45,966 bases of DNA from Bacteroides sp. CAG:1076 (GTDB taxonomy: Bacteria; Bacteroidota; Bacteroidia; Bacteroidales; Bacteroidaceae), in contig HF993225.1 in NCBI GenBank assembly GCA_000436795.1, positions 1 to 45,966 of the forward strand, read 5' to 3'. The notes below the pieces were generated by a model. The model did no database searches. It saw nothing but the letters and a program-made list of their open reading frames with translations, and was not told where the DNA came from. Position numbers and translations under genes: made by a program. Below are positions 6,889 through 16,796 of this stretch, in pieces. The first letter of the stretch is position 1. The number at the start of each line of letters is the position of its first letter.

Positions 6889-9633
6889 ATGCAACAACTA
6901 ATAAACGAACGTATTCTCGTGCTCGACGGAGCGATGGGAACCATGATACAACAATACAATCTCTCGGAGGCTGATTTCCGGGGGGAGCGTTTCAAGGATA
7001 TACCCGGACAGTTGAAGGGAAACAACGACATGCTGTGCCTGACGCGTCCGGATGTAATCGAGGAAATACACCGGAAGTATCTGGAGGCGGGAGCAGATAT
7101 CATCGAAACAAATACATTCAATGCGACTTCTGTTTCGATGGCGGATTATCACATGCAGCCGTATTGCCGTGAAATAAATCTGGCGGCAGCCCGTCTGGCT
7201 CGTAAGGTAGCCGATGAGTTTACCGCAAAAACTCCCGGAAAGCCACGCTTCGTGGCTGGTTCAGTAGGTCCTACCAATAAGACCTGCTCCATGAGTCCCG
7301 ACGTAAACAATCCGGCTTTTCGTGCACTTACGTTCGATGAACTTGCCGATGCTTACCGCGAACAGATGGAAGCCTTGCTCGAAGGGGGAGTAGATGCCAT
7401 CCTGATAGAAACCATTTTCGATACGCTGAATGCGAAAGCTGCTATTCTGGCGGCAGAAACCTCGATGCGGAAATTGGGAAGAAAGGTTCCGCTGATGCTT
7501 TCTGTGACGGTTTCGGATGTGGCAGGACGTACCTTGTCGGGACAGACGCTTGACGCGTTTCTGGCTTCGGTGCAGCATGCCGACATTTTCTCCATCGGAT
7601 TGAACTGTTCTTTCGGGGCTAAGCAGTTGAAGCCTTTCCTGGAACAACTGGCTCGCCGTGCTCCTTATTATATAAGTGCCTACCCCAATGCCGGACTTCC
7701 CAACAGCTTGGGAAAATATGATCAGACACCCGAGGAGATGGCTGCCGAAGTCAAGGAATACATCGATGAGGGACTGGTCAACATCATTGGAGGATGCTGC
7801 GGTACTACCGAAGCCTATATAGCTAAGTATCAGGAACTCATCAAGAATGCCAAGCCTCATGTGCCTGCGCCGGAACCGAAATATCTCTGGCTTTCGGGAC
7901 TGGAACTGCTGGAGGTGACTCCCGAAATTAATTTTGTGAACGTGGGTGAACGTTGCAACGTGGCTGGTTCTCGCAAGTTCCTTCGCTTGATCAACGAAAA
8001 GAAATACGATGAGGCTTTGTCGATTGCCCGCAAGCAGGTGGAAGACGGTGCGCTGATTCTCGATGTCAACATGGACGACGGTTTGCTGGATGCTGCCGAG
8101 GAAATGACTACGTTCCTTAACCTGGTCGCATCGGAGCCGGATATTGCTCGTGTGCCTATAATGATCGACTCGTCCAAATGGGAGGTTATTGTAGCGGGAT
8201 TGAAGTGTGTGCAGGGCAAGTGTGTCGTCAATTCCATTTCGTTGAAAGAGGGCGAAGAACTTTTCATTGAGCATGCCCGTACCGTCAAGCAGTACGGTGC
8301 AGCAGTCATCGTGATGGCGTTCGACGAGAAAGGGCAGGCCGATACGTTCGAACGTAAGATTGAAGTTTGCGAACGGGCTTACCGTATTTTGACAGAGAAG
8401 GTAGGTTTCCGTCGACAGGATATTATTTTCGACCCGAATGTGCTGGCGGTAGCTACGGGAATCGAGGAACACAATAATTATGCCGTCGATTTTATCAAGG
8501 CGACGGGCTGGATTCGTCAGAACCTTCCGGGAGCACACGTCAGCGGAGGAGTCAGCAATCTTTCGTTTTCGTTCCGCGGCAACAACTATATCCGTGAGGC
8601 GATGCACGCGGTATTTCTCTATCATGCCATTCAGCAAGGCATGGATATGGGTATTGTCAATCCGGGAACTTCGGTGCTGTATACCGATATTCCTTCGGAT
8701 ATTCTGGAGCGTATAGAAGATGTGGTATTGAACCGTCGTCCGGATGCTGCCGAGCGTCTGATTGAAACGGCCGAAAAGCTGAAGGCGGAAAAAGAGAATG
8801 CGGGCGAACAACAGGCGGCTGTTTCCCATCTTGCATGGCGTGAAGGTACCACGGTGGAAGAGCGTTTGCAGTACGCGCTGGTTAAGGGACTGGGTGATTA
8901 CCTGGATGAAGACTTGCATGAGGCGCTTGCAAAGTATCCGGATGCAGTCAGCATCATCGAAGGGCCGCTCATGGCAGGCATGAATCATGTCGGCGATTTG
9001 TTCGGTTCCGGCAAGATGTTCTTGCCGCAGGTGGTCAAAACGGCGCGTACCATGAAGAAAGCGGTGGCTATCTTGCAGCCTTATATCGAGGCCGAAAAGA
9101 AGGAAGGAGCACGCAGTGCCGGTAAAGTATTGCTGGCTACGGTAAAGGGCGATGTACACGATATCGGTAAAAACATTGTGGCTGTCGTCATGGCATGCAA
9201 CAATTACGAGATTATCGACTTGGGTGTGATGGTTCCTGCTGAAAAGATTGTTGAAACGGCTATCCGTGAAAAGGTAGACATTATCGGTCTAAGCGGACTC
9301 ATTACGCCGTCATTGGAGGAAATGGTGCATGTGGTAACCGAGCTTGAACGTGCCGGACTCGATATTCCGGTAATGATTGGCGGTGCTACAACCTCCAAGC
9401 TCCATACTGCTCTGAAGATTGCTCCGGTTTATCATGCTCCGGTGGTCTACATGAAAGACGCTTCTCTCAATGCGCCGGTAGCGGCACGCCTGATGAATCT
9501 CGACTTGCGGAGTGCTTTTGCCGAGGAACTTGAAAATGAATATCGCGAACTTCGTGAGAAGAATAAGACGAAACAGGTCAAGACGGTTTCGCTCAAGGAG
9601 GCACAGAAAAATAAATTGAACCTGTGGGAGTAG
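6889..9633 (+). CDS. metH: Cobalamin-dependent methionine synthase, short form
   Basis: A 914-residue enzyme that moves a methyl group from methyltetrahydrofolate through cobalamin to homocysteine. Domain order: homocysteine/zinc domain (about 1-320) with C240 in GLNCSFG and the pair C303-C304 in IGGCCGTT as zinc ligands; folate (pterin-binding) domain (about 345-600) with [13 protein letters not shown] and [12 protein letters not shown]; cobalamin cap (about 630-730); B12-binding domain with D755, H757 and G760 of the DxHxxG motif (GDVHDIGKN), then SGLITPS and GGATTS. The roughly 300-residue S-adenosylmethionine reactivation domain of E. coli MetH is absent; the protein ends shortly after the B12 domain at KLNLWE, followed by a perfect terminator, so this is a natural form and not a truncation at the window scale. 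Reactivation must come from a separate protein. The 68-base gap after smpB is too short for a cobalamin riboswitch. Confidence 0.95.
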   Translation: MQQLINERILVLDGAMGTMIQQYNLSEADFRGERFKDIPGQLKGNNDMLCLTRPDVIEEIHRKYLEAGADIIETNTFNATSVSMADYHMQPYCREINLAAARLARKVADEFTAKTPGKPRFVAGSVGPTNKTCSMSPDVNNPAFRALTFDELADAYREQMEALLEGGVDAILIETIFDTLNAKAAILAAETSMRKLGRKVPLMLSVTVSDVAGRTLSGQTLDAFLASVQHADIFSIGLNCSFGAKQLKPFLEQLARRAPYYISAYPNAGLPNSLGKYDQTPEEMAAEVKEYIDEGLVNIIGGCCGTTEAYIAKYQELIKNAKPHVPAPEPKYLWLSGLELLEVTPEINFVNVGERCNVAGSRKFLRLINEKKYDEALSIARKQVEDGALILDVNMDDGLLDAAEEMTTFLNLVASEPDIARVPIMIDSSKWEVIVAGLKCVQGKCVVNSISLKEGEELFIEHARTVKQYGAAVIVMAFDEKGQADTFERKIEVCERAYRILTEKVGFRRQDIIFDPNVLAVATGIEEHNNYAVDFIKATGWIRQNLPGAHVSGGVSNLSFSFRGNNYIREAMHAVFLYHAIQQGMDMGIVNPGTSVLYTDIPSDILERIEDVVLNRRPDAAERLIETAEKLKAEKENAGEQQAAVSHLAWREGTTVEERLQYALVKGLGDYLDEDLHEALAKYPDAVSIIEGPLMAGMNHVGDLFGSGKMFLPQVVKTARTMKKAVAILQPYIEAEKKEGARSAGKVLLATVKGDVHDIGKNIVAVVMACNNYEIIDLGVMVPAEKIVETAIREKVDIIGLSGLITPSLEEMVHVVTELERAGLDIPVMIGGATTSKLHTALKIAPVYHAPVVYMKDASLNAPVAARLMNLDLRSAFAEELENEYRELREKNKTKQVKTVSLKEAQKNKLNLWE

Positions 9634-9671
9634 ATTGTCATCCGGAACTGGGGTGATTTATTCCCTGAAAG

Positions 9672-9712
9672 AAGGCATGGTATATCAACTTTTTGGTGAT
9701 ATACCATGCCTT
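9672..9712 (+). terminator. Intrinsic terminator of metH
   Basis: A perfect 16-bp stem, 9672-9687 with 9697-9712, around a 9-base loop, starts 39 bases after the metH stop and runs into TTTTGTTTG. It separates metH from the next gene and excludes the upstream in-frame TTG as that gene's start. Confidence 0.9.
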
Positions 9713-9757
9713 TTGTTTGTATTCTTTATAAATTTACCCAGCATTGAAAAACACGAC

Positions 9758-12328
9758 ATGATGAAGAATACATTATTTTATTGCCTTTTGTTCTGCTGGA
9801 TATTTTCCGGCAGGGCTTTGTTGGCTCAGTCCGTACATGGATATTGTCCACTGGATAAAGCACATCCTGTTTATTTCTATGGAGATAGAATCAGTTATGC
9901 CGGAACAGAAATAAAGTTGGATAAGAAGACTTTTTTTATCGATGGTCAACTCTCTGATGAAACGGTTTCCAGATATCCGTTTGTTTTCAATAGCTTTAAT
10001 GAAGCCGCTAAAGCTTTTGTTGCCGGAACGGAGGCAGAGCCTATGCGGGTGTATATTGCTCCTTATGTATATTGGATAGACAATCCGGACGATCCTCAAG
10101 TTAGAGTGGGAAAGGAAGGTAAGGAACCTTTCGGATTGGTCGTGAAGTGTCCTTATCTGCATCTGATTGGCTTGACGGACAATCCCGAGAATGTCGTACT
10201 GGCTTCCAGTCGCGGACAGACTCAGGGAGCTGTAGGAAACTTTACAATGTTCGATTTTTGGGGTAATGGACTGCTGGTCAGGAATCTTACGATGGGAAAC
10301 TATTGTAATGTCGATTTGAAATTTCCTCTAAAGAAAGAGCTGGAACGCAGGAAAAGGATGTCTGCCATCACGCAGGCACATGTGGCTTATTGTCATGGAG
10401 ATAAGATAGTTGCCGAGAATGTGCGTTTTATCAGCCGTTTAAATATGAACCCCTTGAATGGTGCAAAACGTATTTTGTTTTATAAATGTTATATGGAGAG
10501 TACTGACGATGCGCTGACGGGTACAGGGGTTTACTTGGATTGTACGTTGAAGTTTTATGGGCAGAAACCGTTCTGGCAGACAGATATGGGGGGAGCCGTC
10601 TTTTTGAATAGTGATTTTTATATATGCCATGAGGAAGATCGTCAGTATTTCTGTAAGGGAGTAAGTCCTTTGTCGGTAGTCGACTGCCGGTTTCATGTTC
10701 GTAAGCCCGTATATGCAGGTTGGACACACGAGCCATCCGACTGGCTTCGGTGTTATCAGTATGGTGTAACGATGAACGGGCAACCTTACATTTTAGGTGC
10801 CGATAAGCCCTATAATACGGTATGTATGGAGCAAAGACCGATGCTTTGTGCTTATAGGCTGACTGACGAAAAAGGGCATGTGATTTATAATACATACAAT
10901 CTGTTACGGGGAAACGATGATTGGGACCCGCTTCATGTCAAAGATAGTATACTGGCTGTAGGAGTACGCGATGGCAAAGATTATACGAGTATGCCGGTCT
11001 GTCTGTCGGTCACTCCGCTGGTTACTTCTGCACAGACCGGAGGACAGCCGGTAGAGCTTACGGCAATTGTGAAAAGGCATTGTAATTATGTACTCCAAGG
11101 TGCTCAGGTCAGATGGAAAGTACAGTCGGGCTATGAAAAGTATGTCAGTCTGTCGGTGGAAAGAAATGGAAAGTGTGTAGTTGAAGCCCGAAATCACGAG
11201 GATGAAACAAAACATTTCACTATAACAGCTTTTACAGAGGAGGGACTGGAATGTGCCGTCGAGCTGACGGTTACTCCCGATTTTGTAGAAGCCCCGGCTT
11301 TTGTGGAACAGCCGAAGCTGCAGATTGCAGATGGAAGAGCGACGGTATGTTATAGCCTGGACTTGCAGGGACGTGAAGACGAGTCGCTGATAACGTGGTA
11401 TCGGGTTGCCGATAAGGATGGGAAGACAAAATATCCGGTAGCGGTTTCACGCTTGGGCATACCCGAAACGACCTACAGGCTTACCAAAGAAGATGTCGGG
11501 TATTATCTCATGGTAACGATAGCTCCCAAGCATTTGCGCTGTCGTCCCGGTAAGGAATATACAGTAACTTCTTCAACGCGGATCAGCCGGAAACAGATTG
11601 AGCCGGTAAATGTACTTGAAACCGATTTTCGGAACTTTCCTTGTACCAATCAGCCTGTTATATACCCCGGCGGTTGGACGATAGACGGATATAAGCCTTT
11701 CGATACAGCAGAATATGATTGGAAAGTATTTCCCGATAAGAACTATTGGGTATATGGTAAGGGAATAAATGGAGCACACGGAATGGGACTCCTTCAGGCT
11801 CAGCGTGGGGCGCGTTTGCTGTACACTCCGTTGGAAGGAACATACGGGGATATGAAAATAACCTTGAATGTTGATCCGAGCAAGACGGCAGGACAGGGAT
11901 TCGGAAGTGCTACGGGGCAGTATATGGATATCTGTATAAAGTTTGATACCCGTACATTGAGTGGATATGCCTTACGTATCATCCGGACGACTAAATATAG
12001 TAATGCTGTCGATTTTATGTTGATGAAATATGAAAACGGTAGGACCACTGCAATAACTCCTTCCATATCGAGTACCTGCTACCGTACCGACTGTACCATT
12101 GTGGTCGAGGTGAGAGGAAATAAACTGATGGCACATGCTGAAACTTCTACTCCGCTTTCTGCCTCTGTGACGGATAAGAATTTGCAGCCTTCCGTTAGTC
12201 TGGAAGCCGATATTCTTCCCAATTTGTGGGGCGGTATGGCGATTCAGCATACGGGAAGTTGTGGTGAGAGCACTACCATGTTGCATTACTTAAAAATAGA
12301 ATGGAAAGATACTTTATATAGTAAATAG
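9758..12328 (+). CDS. Secreted beta-helix (pectin-lyase-fold-like) protein
   Basis: An 856-residue exported protein. The ATG at 9758 begins a clear signal peptide (MMKNTLFYCLLFCWIFSGRALLAQS); longer readings would start inside the metH terminator. Residues of about 50-370 show the repeated short hydrophobic strands of a right-handed beta-helix (MRVYIAPYVYWIDNP, LIGLTDNPENVVLASS, NGLLVRNLTMGNY, ILFYKCYMESTDDALT, FLNSDFYI), recalling pectinesterases and pectate lyases. Beyond 440 there are Ig-like stretches (CLSVTPLVTSAQTGGQPVELTA, ITWYRVADKDGKT) and a C-terminal jelly-roll-like region of about 200 residues. Without alignment the catalytic residues cannot be placed. A carbohydrate-active enzyme is likely but the substrate is unknown. 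No SusC/SusD pair adjoins it. Confidence 0.65.
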   Translation: MMKNTLFYCLLFCWIFSGRALLAQSVHGYCPLDKAHPVYFYGDRISYAGTEIKLDKKTFFIDGQLSDETVSRYPFVFNSFNEAAKAFVAGTEAEPMRVYIAPYVYWIDNPDDPQVRVGKEGKEPFGLVVKCPYLHLIGLTDNPENVVLASSRGQTQGAVGNFTMFDFWGNGLLVRNLTMGNYCNVDLKFPLKKELERRKRMSAITQAHVAYCHGDKIVAENVRFISRLNMNPLNGAKRILFYKCYMESTDDALTGTGVYLDCTLKFYGQKPFWQTDMGGAVFLNSDFYICHEEDRQYFCKGVSPLSVVDCRFHVRKPVYAGWTHEPSDWLRCYQYGVTMNGQPYILGADKPYNTVCMEQRPMLCAYRLTDEKGHVIYNTYNLLRGNDDWDPLHVKDSILAVGVRDGKDYTSMPVCLSVTPLVTSAQTGGQPVELTAIVKRHCNYVLQGAQVRWKVQSGYEKYVSLSVERNGKCVVEARNHEDETKHFTITAFTEEGLECAVELTVTPDFVEAPAFVEQPKLQIADGRATVCYSLDLQGREDESLITWYRVADKDGKTKYPVAVSRLGIPETTYRLTKEDVGYYLMVTIAPKHLRCRPGKEYTVTSSTRISRKQIEPVNVLETDFRNFPCTNQPVIYPGGWTIDGYKPFDTAEYDWKVFPDKNYWVYGKGINGAHGMGLLQAQRGARLLYTPLEGTYGDMKITLNVDPSKTAGQGFGSATGQYMDICIKFDTRTLSGYALRIIRTTKYSNAVDFMLMKYENGRTTAITPSISSTCYRTDCTIVVEVRGNKLMAHAETSTPLSASVTDKNLQPSVSLEADILPNLWGGMAIQHTGSCGESTTMLHYLKIEWKDTLYSK

Positions 12329-12440
12329 TTTTATGGTTTGCGGGTGAAAAGTGTCGCAATAGGATGTGAAAATGATTAGAAAAGGAAAATATGAACAGTC
12401 CTTCACTATATGTGAATAATATCGTAAAGCCTTGACAACG

Positions 12441-12448
12441 TACCTTTG
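12441..12448 (+). promoter_or_regulatory. -7 box of the efflux operon
   Basis: TACCTTTG is an exact TAnnTTTG match 25 bases before the tolC-type start. The -33 box is not conserved, which would suit a promoter needing an activator such as the AraC protein at 16797. Confidence 0.6.
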
Positions 12449-12472
12449 CTTCAGATTAAGAAATGAAATAAA

Positions 12473-13810
12473 ATGAAGCAATTAGTAGTTATTTTTACCT
12501 CCCTTTGCGCACTGATGCCTGTAGGGGCACAGGAAGTGCTGACACTGGAAGAGTGTCTGCGGCTGGGCATAGAGAATAATCTTTCTTTGGAAAGCAGCCG
12601 CAATGAAGTCCGAAAAGGAGAGCATTCGCTGAGTGAAAATCGTGCCAAGCTGCTGCCGCAGATTAATGCGGTTGCCGGATTCAATGACAATTTCAATCCG
12701 CCGGTATCGGTTACCGACGGCTCTGCTTACGGTAATCCGTACAATGTTACCAAAACCTTGCAGTACAATGCATCGGCGGGTATCCAGTTGCAGATGCCTT
12801 TATACAACCAGACGGTTTATACGGCAATGGATATTACGCGAACCATGAACGAGCTGAACCGCTTGTCGTACGAAAAGGCACGCGAAGACTTGATTCTGCA
12901 AATCAGCAAGATGTATTACTTGAGCCAGAATACTTCCGAGCAACTTACCTTGATAAAAGAGAACATTTCGCGGCTGAACGAGCTGAGTAATATTACGCAG
13001 GCTTTCTACGATAATGGCATGGCGATGGAAGTCGATGTGAAACGGGTGAACATCAATCTGGAAAACCTGCGGGTACAGTACGATAATGCACAGTCTATGC
13101 TGACTCAGCAACTCAATCTGTTGAAGTATGTAATGGATTATCCTGCCGACAAGGAAATAGCTTTGACTCCGGTCAATACGGAAAATATCACTTCTGTGTC
13201 GCTTACCGGACTGGATAACAACCAGTACGAGCTGCAACTCTTGCAGTCGAAACAGAAACTGGCAGAGCAGCAGCGCAAGATGATCGGTCAGGGATATATT
13301 CCTTCGTTGAGTCTGACCGGAAGCTGGATGTATTCCGCTTATACCGATAAAGCCAAAAACTGGTTCCATTCCGGACCGTCTAATCACTGGTATCAGTCGA
13401 GTGGTATCGGATTGACGCTTCGTATTCCTATTTTCGACGGACTGGAGAAGCGGGCGAAGATGAGAAAGGCAAAGATTGAAGTCGAGAATACTCGTCTGTC
13501 GTACGAAAATGCACTCAAGAATATGCAGACGCAATATCTGAATGCTACGAACGAGTTGATGAACAGTCAGCGTAATTTCACAAAACAGAAAGACAACTAT
13601 CTGCTGGCAGAGGATGTGTATCAGGTGACAACCGACCGTTATCGCGAGGGTATTGCCTCCATGACGGAAGTCCTGCAAGACGAGATGCGGATGAGCGAAG
13701 CCCAGAACAATTACATCAACGCACATTATAACTATCAGGTCACCAACCTGACTCTGCTCAAACTTACCGGACAGTTGGAAACACTGTTCAACGGAAATTC
13801 TGTTCATTAA
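12473..13810 (+). CDS. TolC-family outer membrane efflux channel
   Basis: A 445-residue outer membrane factor with a signal peptide (MKQLVVIFTSLCALMPVGAQ) followed at once by LTLEECLRLGIENNLSLE, the usual first helix of TolC proteins. Two internally similar halves of long helices and short strands follow (LLPQINAVAGFND and YIPSLSLTGSWMYS are the matching strand regions). It forms the exit duct of a tripartite pump with the HlyD-type adaptor 25 bases downstream and the MFS pump after it. Confidence 0.92.
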   Translation: MKQLVVIFTSLCALMPVGAQEVLTLEECLRLGIENNLSLESSRNEVRKGEHSLSENRAKLLPQINAVAGFNDNFNPPVSVTDGSAYGNPYNVTKTLQYNASAGIQLQMPLYNQTVYTAMDITRTMNELNRLSYEKAREDLILQISKMYYLSQNTSEQLTLIKENISRLNELSNITQAFYDNGMAMEVDVKRVNINLENLRVQYDNAQSMLTQQLNLLKYVMDYPADKEIALTPVNTENITSVSLTGLDNNQYELQLLQSKQKLAEQQRKMIGQGYIPSLSLTGSWMYSAYTDKAKNWFHSGPSNHWYQSSGIGLTLRIPIFDGLEKRAKMRKAKIEVENTRLSYENALKNMQTQYLNATNELMNSQRNFTKQKDNYLLAEDVYQVTTDRYREGIASMTEVLQDEMRMSEAQNNYINAHYNYQVTNLTLLKLTGQLETLFNGNSVH

Positions 13811-13835
13811 TCAATCTTTTAAAATTGTCAGCATT

Positions 13836-14912
13836 ATGAAAACCAATAATAATACACTTCAAGAAAAAGCTCTGAAACTGAAAAAACAACGTCGTAACCG
13901 AATCATTGCCAGCTTGCTGGGAATAGTCATCCTGATAGGAGGGTTGATAGAAGTTGCCTTTCTTTTCCTCGACTATAAACATACCGAAACCAGCAACGAC
14001 GCACAGGTGGAGCAATATATTTCACCGGTCAACCTGCGTGCTTCGGGCTATATCAAGAAAATTTATTTTACCGAACATCAGTCGGTCAAGAAGGGAGATA
14101 CCTTGCTGGTACTCGACGACCGTGAATACCGCATCCGGGTGATGGAAGCTGAAGCTGCCTTGAAGGATGCGATGGCAGGTGCTACGGTAGTAGATGCTAC
14201 CTTGCAGACGACACAGAATTCCGCTTCTGTCTATGAGGCTTCCATTGCCGAAATCGAGATTCGTCTGGCCAAGCTGGAGAAAGACCGCCAGCGTTATGAG
14301 AACTTGCTGAAACGGAATGCGGCAACTCCCATCCAGTTGGAACAGATTGAAACGGAATACGAGGCTACACGCAAGAAACTGGAGGCAACGAAACGCCAGC
14401 AGCGTGCTGCCATGTCGGGCATCAAGGAAGTATCTAACCGCCGGGAAAGTACCGAAGCTGCCATTCAGCGGGCTACGGCAGCTCTCGAAATGGCACGGCT
14501 TAACCTGTCGTATACGGTAGTAGTGGCTCCTTGCGACGGAAAATTGGGGCGTCGTGCGCTGGAGGAAGGACAGTATATCAGTGCCGGACAGAGCATTACG
14601 TATATTCTTCCCGATACACAGAAATGGATTATTGCCAATTACAAGGAAACTCAGGTGGAGAATCTTGCTTTAGGACAGGAAGTGCGTATCACGGTCGATG
14701 CTATCAGTGATAAGGAGTTTACCGGAAAGATTACGGCTATCTCCGGAGCAACCGGTTCGAAATACTCGCTGGTACCTACTGATAATTCTGCAGGAAACTT
14801 TGTCAAGATTCAGCAGCGCATACCGGTACGTATCGATTTTACCAATCTTTCTAAGGAGGACAACGAACGTCTGGCTGCCGGAATGATGGTGGTGGTGAGC
14901 GCTAAGCAGTAA
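13836..14912 (+). CDS. HlyD/EmrA-type membrane fusion protein
   Basis: A 358-residue periplasmic adaptor anchored by one N-terminal membrane segment (about 26-47). It is followed by the lipoyl half-motif SGYIKKIYFTEHQSVKKGDTL, a long coiled-coil hairpin (about 95-210) and the second half APCDGKLGRRALEEGQYISAG. The order TolC, HlyD, MFS matches EmrAB-TolC-type multidrug pumps. The adaptor links the inner membrane pump to the outer membrane channel. Confidence 0.92.
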   Translation: MKTNNNTLQEKALKLKKQRRNRIIASLLGIVILIGGLIEVAFLFLDYKHTETSNDAQVEQYISPVNLRASGYIKKIYFTEHQSVKKGDTLLVLDDREYRIRVMEAEAALKDAMAGATVVDATLQTTQNSASVYEASIAEIEIRLAKLEKDRQRYENLLKRNAATPIQLEQIETEYEATRKKLEATKRQQRAAMSGIKEVSNRRESTEAAIQRATAALEMARLNLSYTVVVAPCDGKLGRRALEEGQYISAGQSITYILPDTQKWIIANYKETQVENLALGQEVRITVDAISDKEFTGKITAISGATGSKYSLVPTDNSAGNFVKIQQRIPVRIDFTNLSKEDNERLAAGMMVVVSAKQ

Positions 14913-14954
14913 GAGTTAGTTAAGTTATTTTTCAGTTTCTAAAAAAATTGGGTT

Positions 14955-16625
14955 ATGCCTTCATGTCCGAAAAATTATCCGTTTTATAACTGGGTTCCCA
15001 AGCCCTTGGGTGTTCTTATCCTGTTGCTGCTGTTTATCCCTATCCTTACGGCAAGCGGAGTCTATACGGCAAACAGCGGGGAAATGCTGAGCGGGCTGGG
15101 CATTCAGTCGGAACATATTCAGTTTGTCAGTTTCCTTACTTCCGTAGGTATGGCAGCCTTTTCTCCATTTTTTTACGAGCTGGTTTGTATCCGCCGCGAA
15201 AAGATGATGTGTATCGTAGGATTCTCGCTGCTGTACCTGCTGAGCTACGTGTGTGCCAAGACCGACAGCATTTATCTGCTGGCTGTATGCAGTGTCGTCA
15301 TGGGATTTCTGCGCATGGTACTGATGATGGTCAATCTGTTTACGCTCATTAAGTATGCGTTCAAGATGGAAGCCACCCGCAACATTACTCCGGGCAATGA
15401 GCCTGTAGATGGTGAAGGATGGGATAAGCTCGACCGCGAGAAGGGAACCAGCATGCCTACCATTTACTTGTTTTTTATGATACTGGGACAGATTGGTACA
15501 TCGCTTACCGCATGGCTGGCTTACGAATACGAATGGCAGTACGTGTATTATTTCATGATGGGATCGCTGTTGCTTTCTATTTTGGTGGTATTCATTACGA
15601 TGCCTTACCATAATTATGGCGGAAAGCGTTTTCCTGTCAGCTTCCGCAAGTTCGGCAGTGTCGTGATGTTCTGCATCATGTGCTCGGCTGTGGTCTATGT
15701 ACTGGTTTATGGAAAGGTACTCGACTGGTACGATTCTCCGTCCATCTGCTGGGCTACTGCTGTGGCTGTGGTGTTTGCCGTACTGTTTGTTTACATGGAG
15801 CGTCAGCACAATTCACCTTATTTCCTGATGGATATCTTCAAGTTGCGTTCCATTCGTATCGGCATCCTGCTTTTCCTGCTGCTGATGATTTTCAATTCCA
15901 GCGCCATGTTTGTAAATGTGTTTACAGGAGTGGGCATGAAGATAGACAACTGGCAGAATGCGTCGCTGAACAACTGGAGCATTGCCGGTTATTTTATCGG
16001 ATGTATCATTGCCATTGCTCTGGGTACGAAGGGGGTTCACCTGAAATATCTTTTCTCGCTGGGCTTTGTACTGATCGGACTTTCTGCTCTGTTCATGTAT
16101 TTTGAAGTGCAGACAGACGGCTTATACGAGCGGATGAAATATCCTGTCATTATCCGTGCTACCGGAATGATGCTGCTTTATTCGCTGACGGCTGTGTATG
16201 CCAACCAGCGGATGCCTTATAAATATCTTTCGACTTGGATTTGCATCATGCTGACTGTACGTATGGTGCTGGGCCCCGGAGCGGGAACGGCTATCTATAC
16301 CAATGTGATGCAGCAGCGTCAGCAACATTACGTGACCCGCTTTGCTCACGATATGGATGCGATGAATCCGGAGGTTGCCGCTTCGTACAACCAGACGGTT
16401 CAGGGGATGATGTATCAGGGAAAAAGTGAAAAGGAAGCGCAGCACATGGCGGCTCTTTCGGCTAAAGGGCGTGTGCAGGTGCAGGCTACACTTTCTGCCG
16501 TGAAGGAGATGGCGGGCTGGACTTTTTACGGCTGCATGGCTTGTGCCGTGCTTATGGTAGTGATGCCGTGGAGAAAAAGAAAGTTGGATTTACAACCGGA
16601 AAAAACTTATACACTCGTTCATTAA
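14955..16625 (+). CDS. MFS multidrug transporter, DHA2 (14-helix, EmrB-like)
   Basis: A 556-residue inner membrane protein with about 14 hydrophobic segments, the first starting near residue 17 (VLILLLLFIPILTASGV). A polar insert lies at about 137-165 (RNITPGNEPVDGEGWDKL) between helices, and a soluble loop at about 475-520 precedes the last helix. It is the proton-driven pump of the tripartite system. The insert and the lack of a clear motif A are features of the Bacteroidetes branch. The substrate cannot be read from the sequence. Confidence 0.88.
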   Translation: MPSCPKNYPFYNWVPKPLGVLILLLLFIPILTASGVYTANSGEMLSGLGIQSEHIQFVSFLTSVGMAAFSPFFYELVCIRREKMMCIVGFSLLYLLSYVCAKTDSIYLLAVCSVVMGFLRMVLMMVNLFTLIKYAFKMEATRNITPGNEPVDGEGWDKLDREKGTSMPTIYLFFMILGQIGTSLTAWLAYEYEWQYVYYFMMGSLLLSILVVFITMPYHNYGGKRFPVSFRKFGSVVMFCIMCSAVVYVLVYGKVLDWYDSPSICWATAVAVVFAVLFVYMERQHNSPYFLMDIFKLRSIRIGILLFLLLMIFNSSAMFVNVFTGVGMKIDNWQNASLNNWSIAGYFIGCIIAIALGTKGVHLKYLFSLGFVLIGLSALFMYFEVQTDGLYERMKYPVIIRATGMMLLYSLTAVYANQRMPYKYLSTWICIMLTVRMVLGPGAGTAIYTNVMQQRQQHYVTRFAHDMDAMNPEVAASYNQTVQGMMYQGKSEKEAQHMAALSAKGRVQVQATLSAVKEMAGWTFYGCMACAVLMVVMPWRKRKLDLQPEKTYTLVH

Positions 16626-16633
16626 TTTGCTTT

Positions 16634-16719
16634 ATACATCACGTGGGGGCATATTTCATTTCTTAATCTGTCTTTCGGTGGAAAAACACCAGTGAAACAT
16701 TTTGCTCTCCGTGATGTAT
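16634..16719 (+). terminator. Long-range inverted repeat behind the MFS gene
   Basis: ATACATCACG (16634-16643) and CGTGATGTAT (16710-16719) are exact inverted copies 66 bases apart. The second is followed by TTTTTATT, and a small GGTG/CACC hairpin sits in the loop. It may end the efflux operon mRNA before the AraC gene, or fold as a leader control element. Confidence 0.4.
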
Positions 16720-16796
16720 TTTTTATTCTCCCGTTTCTCCGGTGAAAAGAAAAGGCTTACCTTAGCGGTAGCGTTTAACGAATTATTTTTACGGCA

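Noticed and set aside
7261..9159. 632-codon open frame on the minus strand
   Set aside because: It lies wholly inside metH, which has all catalytic motifs; the antisense frame is open because of codon bias.
9635..9757. Upstream extension of the beta-helix gene from a TTG at 9635
   Set aside because: It lies in the metH terminator hairpin and would bury the signal peptide.
12800..13807. 335-codon minus-strand frame
   Set aside because: Antisense to the TolC-family gene; no recognisable domain.
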